Positions 6,296 through 11,466 of a stretch of DNA of 11,466 bases are shown here, one piece after another (within the stretch, counting starts at the first letter, position 1; each line of letters starts with the position of its first letter). Origin of the DNA: Bacteroidota bacterium. GTDB lineage: Bacteria > Bacteroidota > Bacteroidia > Flavobacteriales_F > PHOS-HE28. Made by a program: the position numbers and the translations under genes. The stretch covers positions 1 to 11,466 of the forward strand of contig JAEYWT010000209.1 in assembly GCA_023428865.1 (NCBI GenBank), in the 5' to 3' direction. Under the pieces are notes generated by a model, which did no database searches, was not told the origin of the DNA, and saw only the letters and a program-made list of their open reading frames with translations.

Positions 6296-7556
6296 GGCCT
6301 TCCTGCGGCATCAACCACCCAAGAAACGCCAAGAAGATCACTCCTGCCTGCACTTCCGCCATGCTCTCCACGCTCCAGTTGAGGGCGATGATGAGCCAGA
6401 AAGCCATCCGTAGCGCATGGTGGGAACGGAACGCCTTGATCAATGGCGCCAGCACCAACGCTAACGACACCAGTAGCGCCGAGATCCCCAAGGCCCCGGC
6501 ACTTTGCAGGAACTGGCTGTGCGCGTTCATGCGTTTCGCCTCGGCGTGGACATAGCCTTTCGCCTGGTAGACCGCGATCAATTCATCCTTGATATCGCCA
6601 GTACCCACACCCTGCATTGGTTGAGCCTTGAAGAGATCGGTGACGGCATCCCAAGCCATCCTGCGCAACGCCGAGCTCTGGTCAGAAGTTGGGTCGATGG
6701 CACCGGTGGCACTGATCGCCTGCGTAAGCTTGCCGCTCACCGTGGGAAAGGCCATGAACAAGGCCGTGAACAAGACGACCCCTATGCCCGAAAGCACGAG
6801 CAGTCGCTTACGCATGGCCGCATCGCGCCATCTGCCTTGCACGGCCAGCCCGATCACCACCGCCAAGGTGAGCCAGCCCATCTTCGAGTTGCATAGGATG
6901 ATCCCCAGCACGAGCAGTGCGGGTACCAGCCCCAATAGAGAGTGTCGAGGTGCATTATCTGAAGGTTGAAGCAGCACTACAGCCAACGCGAAACTGAGAT
7001 ACATGGCCATGTAGCTCGGATGCAGGAACTGCGAAAAACGCGACTCGAAGAAGTGGTTGGTCCAGGCTGGGTCAGCGGGTAAGCGACCCTGGCCGCGCAG
7101 GTAGTACTCGTTCCCGAAATGCCAAGTCGCCGCGAGCAGGCAAATGAGCACCGCCCCTGCATTGGCCCATACGAAGGCCCGCAAGACCTTGGACCTTTCA
7201 AGCACAGAACCGCTCGGTAGCAGCCACCAAAGCACAGGGAATACGATGAATGCGGCCTTCACCTCAAGGTCGAACGCACCGAAAGAAGTGTTCGTGGTCC
7301 ACGCCATACCCAACACGTGCAGCAGATAGAACAAAGCCATCCACGTAAGTGCGCTCGTCAGAGTTGGCCGGTGCCAGGATCCATGGCCGTAACGCACACG
7401 CAGCGCGATGGTGGCGATCGCGATCAGCAAGATGAACAGTGGCAGCACGCGCAGGGCAAATGGTAACGACACGGCGAGGAAGACCGCGGCTGTCTGCAAC
7501 AGAAGCAGCCAACCCTCTGGTCGTGCGTCGTCTCGGGCGGCTTGCGGTGGGTTCAT
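6267..7556 (-). CDS. O-antigen ligase/polymerase-like membrane protein (Wzy_C/WaaL family)
   Basis: This is a predicted inner-membrane enzyme that either joins finished glycan to an acceptor (WaaL type) or polymerises repeat units (Wzy type); sequence alone does not separate the two. The 429 residues form about 10-12 membrane helices. The conserved PF04932 region starts around FLHPSYMAMYLSFAL (177-191) and continues through LCNSKMGWL (221-229). A large periplasmic loop follows (about 271-350) with Arg298-Arg299 in SSALRRMAWD, then GVGTGD (316-321) and NAHSQFLQSAG with His346. The C-terminal helix carries ESMAEVQAGVIFLAFLGW (397-414). The loop Arg and His match the residues that are functionally essential in WaaL-type enzymes. 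The start codon overlaps the stop of the GT2 gene (ATGA), so the two are probably translationally coupled. It is the last gene of the right-hand operon, and its final 9 codons lie within the end of the opposing plus-strand gene. Confidence 0.93.
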   Translation of the reverse strand: MNPPQAARDDARPEGWLLLLQTAAVFLAVSLPFALRVLPLFILLIAIATIALRVRYGHGSWHRPTLTSALTWMALFYLLHVLGMAWTTNTSFGAFDLEVKAAFIVFPVLWWLLPSGSVLERSKVLRAFVWANAGAVLICLLAATWHFGNEYYLRGQGRLPADPAWTNHFFESRFSQFLHPSYMAMYLSFALAVVLLQPSDNAPRHSLLGLVPALLVLGIILCNSKMGWLTLAVVIGLAVQGRWRDAAMRKRLLVLSGIGVVLFTALFMAFPTVSGKLTQAISATGAIDPTSDQSSALRRMAWDAVTDLFKAQPMQGVGTGDIKDELIAVYQAKGYVHAEAKRMNAHSQFLQSAGALGISALLVSLALVLAPLIKAFRSHHALRMAFWLIIALNWSVESMAEVQAGVIFLAFLGWLMPQEGPTSLSLHDR

Positions 7557-8590
7557 CGGCTTGACCGTGTGCTCTTTACGGAAGGATCATCGCGTAACAG
7601 TAGGAAGCGGAAAATGCCCTGCCAATATCCAATGCCGTAGGCCAAGTGCAGAACGATAAAGGCCAGCACCACGCCTGGCAGATCCCTAAGCCGCGCGCCA
7701 GAACGCCAAGCGCTGAGCTTCGCGACCGACAGATAGAGCAGTACGATCGACAAGTAGCCCCACCAAAGAACAGGAAGGGCTGTGGCTAACGCAGCGCCAA
7801 GCACGAGGAAAGCGACCCACATCGCTGGCACCAGTTGGCGATAGGTGGTAATGGCACGGTACAGTTTGTTCACGTACACCTTCCAATAGCCGTACTGCCT
7901 GTATTGCCGGAACAACCTGCCATACGACGCCCGCACATGGTACCGCGACCGGACCGCAGTATCCAGCTTGATCCTGAAGCCAGCCTTGGTAACGCGGTAG
8001 TTGAACTCATCATCCTGGTTGCGCACGAGCTTCTCGTTGAACCAACCGACCTGCTCGAACACCTCACGACGATAAGCACCGAAGGCGACCGTATCTACAT
8101 AGCCACTTCGCAAGCCCGTACGGAAGTAAGCACTTCCTACGCCGAACGGATGCGCCATCGCCAGGCCGATGCGCCGCGAACGTTCATCGCTGAACTCGCT
8201 GGTGATGATGCCTCCAGCGCAGCCCACAGCCAGGTCATCACGGAGCACTTGCAGGTTTCGCTTCACGAAGTCCGGCTCCACCTCGGCATGTCCACCCAAG
8301 ATGATCCCCACATCGAAACGTTGGTGTTTCAGGCCAAGGTTGAGGGCTTGGGGTGTGGTACGCTCCGTATTGTCGAGCAACAACATCCAAGGAAGTCGCT
8401 TGGTGTAATGTACGATCTCGTCACGTGTTCCATCCTCGCTCATGCCGTCGCAGACCAGCACCGTGGTATGCTCTCGATCAAGTTCTGCTGCCTCCAGTGA
8501 AGCCAGGCAACGCGCAATGAAGCCCGCTTCGTTCCGGCAGGGGATCACGATGCTTACGCAAGGCCGATCAGGCAACTGTGGAAGCGTCAT
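7553..8590 (-). CDS. Family 2 glycosyltransferase with C-terminal membrane helices (ExoA-like)
   Basis: This enzyme is predicted to add a sugar from a nucleotide donor to the growing lipid-linked glycan at the cytoplasmic face of the inner membrane. The start used is the ATG at 8590-8588, giving 345 residues; a GTG at 8596 adds two. Numbered from the ATG, the GT-A fold opens with VSIVIPCRNEAGFI (12-25) and VLVCDGMSEDGT (45-56). The usual DxD position reads ILGGHAEVEPDF (97-108) and lacks a clear Asp-x-Asp. The acceptor-side acid motif is QDDE (192-195), and QYRQYGYWK (229-237) takes the place of QxxRW. Three or so membrane helices follow (about 255-325), an arrangement like succinoglycan ExoA. 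The gene overlaps the end of the upstream flippase gene by 23 bases and the start of the ligase-like gene by 4, so it is part of one operon. Donor and acceptor sugars are unknown. Confidence 0.93.
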   Translation of the reverse strand: MTLPQLPDRPCVSIVIPCRNEAGFIARCLASLEAAELDREHTTVLVCDGMSEDGTRDEIVHYTKRLPWMLLLDNTERTTPQALNLGLKHQRFDVGIILGGHAEVEPDFVKRNLQVLRDDLAVGCAGGIITSEFSDERSRRIGLAMAHPFGVGSAYFRTGLRSGYVDTVAFGAYRREVFEQVGWFNEKLVRNQDDEFNYRVTKAGFRIKLDTAVRSRYHVRASYGRLFRQYRQYGYWKVYVNKLYRAITTYRQLVPAMWVAFLVLGAALATALPVLWWGYLSIVLLYLSVAKLSAWRSGARLRDLPGVVLAFIVLHLAYGIGYWQGIFRFLLLRDDPSVKSTRSSR

Positions 8591-9851
8591 CGGCACGAAG
8601 GTCGCGATCGTGGCGTTTCGCCATGCGCATAATGTAGAGAAGTAGACCCAATAGCGCCACGGATTCCACCGCCGCCAAGCCTTTCAAGTAGCTCAATGGG
8701 GAATCCGTCGAAAGAAGGCTATAGCTGAGCACCAAGGAGAAGTAGAGCAGTTGCCAGAGGCTAAGTCCTTTGATCCTTCCCAACGGGGGAAGCAGCACGG
8801 CAAGCGGCGTGGTGATGAACTGCAAGGCTATGGGAATGGCGAGGATCCGCGCGAAATGCCCGGCATCGGACCATGCATCACCGAATACGAGTTGGAACAG
8901 CCACGGGCCCGCGACCACCAACGTAATTGCCAATACCGCAGCCATGCCGCTCAACGCAGCCAGGCTCTTGCGAAGTCCTGGCAGTACCGGGTTCTGCTCC
9001 ACCACGGTGCGGCTGGCACGTTGCGTGTAAACCTGCATCCACGTGGTGGCGAAGAAGGTCACCGGTAGAAAGACCGTTTGCCTGCACAGATTAAGCTGGC
9101 CGGTGGCATCTTCCCCAAAATGGCGCACCATTACGAAGATCGGAATGCTGAGGGTGAGCGTTTGTAGCAGTGCTGGAAGCGTATTGTAGAGCGGAAAATC
9201 GCGGTGTTCGCGGCTGGCTTCGCGCATGGTACCAACATGCACCGGAAAGAACCGAAAGCCTTCGCGGGACACCTGAACAATGGCCACCACCACGTAGGCT
9301 GCCCAGCCAGCAAGGTATCCCCAGAGCAATCCGTGTTGCACCGCCCACCAACCCAATGCGAGCGAAACCAGCGTGACACCGCTGGTCTGCACCATCTTGT
9401 TCATCCCCATGGCACGGAAGGCCTGCTTGCGGATCAACCAATTGTTCAGCGGTTGCAAGAAACCCATCATTGCGAACAAGGGAATTGCAAGCAACAATGG
9501 CCACAGCCCTAGCTCACCACCGATCTTGTCTGAAATTGGAACGCGAAAGCCCACGATCAGGGCACCCAAGACCATGGAGACACAGATCGCGAGCAGCAAG
9601 CCCATCCGGGCCAGTACGTTGGCACGTTCATCATCACGAGGTAGCACCACGGTGAGTTCGTAGCGTCCGCATACCACCAAGCTGATCGGGTTGGCCACCG
9701 CCAGCATCAAACCCATAGCGCCGAACTGCTCCGGTGAGTAGATACGTGCTAGAAGAGGCGCCGCCAGCAAAGGGATCGCCTGGGCCAATGCCGTGCCGCC
9801 CAGCAAGATCAATACATTACGTCGGAAGGCCGTGGGGGGCGTGCTGCTCAT
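8568..9851 (-). CDS. Wzx-type polysaccharide flippase (MOP superfamily), copy 1
   Basis: This is a predicted inner-membrane flippase that moves undecaprenyl-diphosphate-linked oligosaccharide from the cytoplasmic to the periplasmic face. The 427 residues contain about 12 membrane helices. Family hallmarks are the first helix with GGTALAQAIPLLAAPLLARI (18-37), YSPEQFGAMGL (38-48), the GRYELTVVLPRDDERA stretch (62-77) and FGDAWSDAG (323-331). The C-terminus is short and charged. It starts 6 bases after the stop of a second flippase gene and runs 23 bases into the GT2 gene, so it sits in the middle of the operon. It shows no obvious residue-level similarity to the second flippase apart from general family features, so the pair does not look like a recent duplication. 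The match to the Wzx/polysaccharide_synt group is clear; the transported glycan is not. Confidence 0.92.
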   Translation of the reverse strand: MSSTPPTAFRRNVLILLGGTALAQAIPLLAAPLLARIYSPEQFGAMGLMLAVANPISLVVCGRYELTVVLPRDDERANVLARMGLLLAICVSMVLGALIVGFRVPISDKIGGELGLWPLLLAIPLFAMMGFLQPLNNWLIRKQAFRAMGMNKMVQTSGVTLVSLALGWWAVQHGLLWGYLAGWAAYVVVAIVQVSREGFRFFPVHVGTMREASREHRDFPLYNTLPALLQTLTLSIPIFVMVRHFGEDATGQLNLCRQTVFLPVTFFATTWMQVYTQRASRTVVEQNPVLPGLRKSLAALSGMAAVLAITLVVAGPWLFQLVFGDAWSDAGHFARILAIPIALQFITTPLAVLLPPLGRIKGLSLWQLLYFSLVLSYSLLSTDSPLSYLKGLAAVESVALLGLLLYIMRMAKRHDRDLRADDASTVA

Positions 9852-9857
9852 GGTGGA

Positions 9858-11123
9858 TCACATTTGCACGTTGAGCACACGTTGTGCAAGCAGCCGCAGC
9901 AGTGCAGCCATGGCCACGAACGCCAATGCGGTGCCCAGCGCAGAGCCATACACACCCAGCAACGGAATGAAGAGTAGGTTGAGCAGCAGGTTGCTGAGGA
10001 AGAAGCCAGCGATGAACAACGTTTGCGTGCCCGGATGGCCCACCTGGCTGAACAACATCTGGAAAGCCTGGTACCCGCTGGTCGCTGCTATACCGAGGGC
10101 GAGCAGGGCATACAACGCCCAAATGGTCATCGGCTCCTCCTCCATGCCTAGCAGCCATAGCGCAACCGGAAAGAGCACCACCGAAACCAGGATTAGTGGT
10201 GCAAGGAGCTTGAAGAAAGCACGTCGGTTGCGGTCGATCACCTTGGCGAGCAGTCCGGCACCACCGCTGTGCCAGGCCCGAGAAAGCACGGGATTGATGT
10301 TGTTGCGGAAAAGCACAGGCAGTTGCAGCACGCCCTCCGCAATGGTAGCCGCAAAGCTGTACAGACCGATCGCCGTTTCATTGGTGAAGAACCCCAGCAG
10401 GAACACATCCACACGGGTATTCACATCGAGCAGAAAGTTGCCGGCCAACGCACGGTTGCCGAATCGCCAATTCTCGCGCAAGGCCGGTACCAATCCCGCC
10501 TTACGGAAGGGACTCCAGAAGCGCAGGCTTATGGGCAGCACGATGGCGAACAGCGCCGCCTCGGACCAGAAGAGCGCCACGGGCAGCTTCGCCACGGACG
10601 CCCCGGAGTGGACCAGGTAGCTCACCGTGCAGAACAGGAACACGAAGCGCAGTAGCTGCATCACCGCGAAGAGCTTCATGCGCCGCGCGCCATTGTGGAG
10701 ACTCAGCAGCACCTTGTTCCACGAGAAGAAGAGCAAACCGGGCAGCACGAGCGGGAAAGCCTCACGCACGGCGGCACTGCTGAACCATTCACCCGGAAGA
10801 TCGCGGAAGGCCCAGGCTATGACGATGACCAGCAAAGAGGTCAACGTGCTGAGCAGGAACGATGCGGTGACCTGCGTATCCGCTGAACGGCCTGCGGCGA
10901 GCTCGCGCGGTACAAAGGCTTGCACAGCTAAGTGGACGCCACCAACGGCCAATTGGCTCAAGAGGATATACACCGCATAGACCAAATTGAAGACACCTAA
11001 AGCAGCCGCATCGTATCCGCGCACGATCACCACGTTCACGAGCACGCCAAAGAGGGCGCCCAAAGCGAATGCCCCTGCGCTCCAGAAGAGGTCCGTACTG
11101 AATTTTCCGGTAGGAAGGCGCAT
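9858..11123 (-). CDS. Wzx-type polysaccharide flippase (MOP superfamily), copy 2
   Basis: This is a second predicted lipid-linked oligosaccharide flippase. With the ATG at 11123 it has 421 residues; a TTG at 11129 would add two and overlap the preceding stop, whereas the ATG follows that stop by 2 bases. About 12-14 membrane helices are visible. Family features are FWSAGAFALGALFGVLVNVV (13-32), ALGVFNLVYA (41-50), the mid-protein RVDVFLLGFFTNETAIGLYS (237-256), NPVLSRAWHSG (277-287) and the C-terminal helix pair LLNLLFIPLLGVYGSALGTA (380-399). The Asp in RVDVFLLG and the following 'G-x-Y' are typical of polysaccharide exporters of this superfamily. It is followed after 6 bases by the first flippase, and both are in the same direction with no room for a promoter between them. 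Having two may mean two different lipid-linked substrates; alternatively one could serve another role such as lipid or teichoic-like export. Confidence 0.92.
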   Translation of the reverse strand: MRLPTGKFSTDLFWSAGAFALGALFGVLVNVVIVRGYDAAALGVFNLVYAVYILLSQLAVGGVHLAVQAFVPRELAAGRSADTQVTASFLLSTLTSLLVIVIAWAFRDLPGEWFSSAAVREAFPLVLPGLLFFSWNKVLLSLHNGARRMKLFAVMQLLRFVFLFCTVSYLVHSGASVAKLPVALFWSEAALFAIVLPISLRFWSPFRKAGLVPALRENWRFGNRALAGNFLLDVNTRVDVFLLGFFTNETAIGLYSFAATIAEGVLQLPVLFRNNINPVLSRAWHSGGAGLLAKVIDRNRRAFFKLLAPLILVSVVLFPVALWLLGMEEEPMTIWALYALLALGIAATSGYQAFQMLFSQVGHPGTQTLFIAGFFLSNLLLNLLFIPLLGVYGSALGTALAFVAMAALLRLLAQRVLNVQM

Positions 11124-11125
11124 GA

Positions 11126-11466
11126 TCAACGCCCAAAAGTATCCTTCAGCCGGTGCAGCGTGTGGCCCCGGTTATCCATCTCCAAGAGTTCGCACCGTTC
11201 CTCCAGGAAACCCTTGAACCGCACGTTGTACGGGAGCAGGTCGGTGTTGGAGAAGAAGAACATGCAGTGCAGACTGTCACTGAGGTATTGCGCCACTTCA
11301 TCGTCTGTGCGCCCACGGAAGAGGAAGGGCTTACTGGCGGCCAGGAACAATTGATCACTGCCACTCCAGTAGTACACGCCTTGCTGGTCGGTGAGGTGGT
11401 ACCAGATCGGCAGGTTGTTCACCAGCACCTTGTCATCCGGTCCCATATGGGCGCGCTGTACCATTC
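11126..11466 (-). CDS. C-terminal end of an unidentified protein (partial, cut by the right edge)
   Basis: The last 112 or so residues of a gene whose start lies beyond the window. A Met codon at 11464-11462 is probably internal, because the frame is still open at the edge. The visible part is soluble, starts VNNLPIWYHLTDQQGVYYWS and contains DDEVAQYLSDSLHCMFFFSN. Alternating strands and a helix of this sort are seen in the periplasmic C-terminal domains of GT39/ArnT-like membrane glycosyltransferases, so that is my best guess, but no diagnostic motif is visible and I would not name it. Its stop lies 2 bases before the likely start of the downstream flippase, so it is the upstream member of the same operon, and a role in glycan synthesis is likely from context. 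Confidence 0.75.
   Translation of the reverse strand, partial: MVQRAHMGPDDKVLVNNLPIWYHLTDQQGVYYWSGSDQLFLAASKPFLFRGRTDDEVAQYLSDSLHCMFFFSNTDLLPYNVRFKGFLEERCELLEMDNRGHTLHRLKDTFGR

Noticed and set aside
7835..8500. Plus-strand frame of 221 codons
   Set aside because: It is antisense to the GT2 catalytic domain, whose motifs are clear on the other strand.
9793..10620. Plus-strand frame of 275 codons
   Set aside because: It runs antisense across the junction of two clear flippase genes, and its translation is Ser/Arg-rich with no recognisable motif.

Overview
The window is a surface-polysaccharide biosynthesis region from a bacterium that is most likely a member of the Bacteroidota (Flavobacteriales-like), with moderately high GC: hand counts of 60-base samples give about 57-67% in most genes. 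The assignment rests on three things. None of the start codons has a recognisable Shine-Dalgarno sequence, as is usual in that phylum. The M14 peptidase and the 180-residue protein resemble families I know mainly from Bacteroidota. The genes are packed in short-gap or overlapping operons. No database search was possible, so the taxonomy is an inference.

Layout from left to right. Positions 1-405 hold no convincing complete gene; a minus-strand frame with a hydrophobic start may run off the left edge. Positions 406-4559 form a four-gene minus-strand operon, read right to left: a DegT/DnrJ/EryC1-type sugar aminotransferase, a short phosphoglycosyl transferase of the PglC type, a secreted M14 zinc carboxypeptidase-like protein overlapping it by an ATGA junction, and a conserved uncharacterised protein with a CarD/tudor-like N-terminus. 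A plus-strand gene at 4643-6295 encodes a polytopic membrane protein of the HTTM (gamma-carboxylase-like) type with a long soluble C-terminal part. Its base composition is clearly lower in GC than its neighbours. It diverges from the aminotransferase and converges, with a 29-base overlap, on the next operon.

Positions 6267-11466 form a second minus-strand operon, read right to left: the C-terminal end of an unidentified protein cut by the window edge, two different MOP-superfamily (Wzx-like) flippases in tandem, a family 2 glycosyltransferase with C-terminal membrane helices, and an O-antigen ligase/polymerase-like membrane protein.

Taken together, the genes give most of a lipid-linked glycan pathway. 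The aminotransferase makes an amino sugar nucleotide. The phosphoglycosyl transferase puts the first sugar phosphate on undecaprenyl phosphate. The GT2 enzyme extends the chain, one or both flippases move it across the inner membrane, and the ligase/polymerase polymerises it or transfers it. No Wzz, Wza, Wzc, dehydratase or acetyltransferase gene is visible, so the cluster continues outside the window or those steps are encoded elsewhere. I found no RNA genes, insertion sequences, CRISPR arrays or integration sites. I do not see a clear new system here; the least explained items are the M14 peptidase coupled to the phosphoglycosyl transferase, the conserved 180-residue protein, and the compositionally distinct HTTM-like gene between the two operons.
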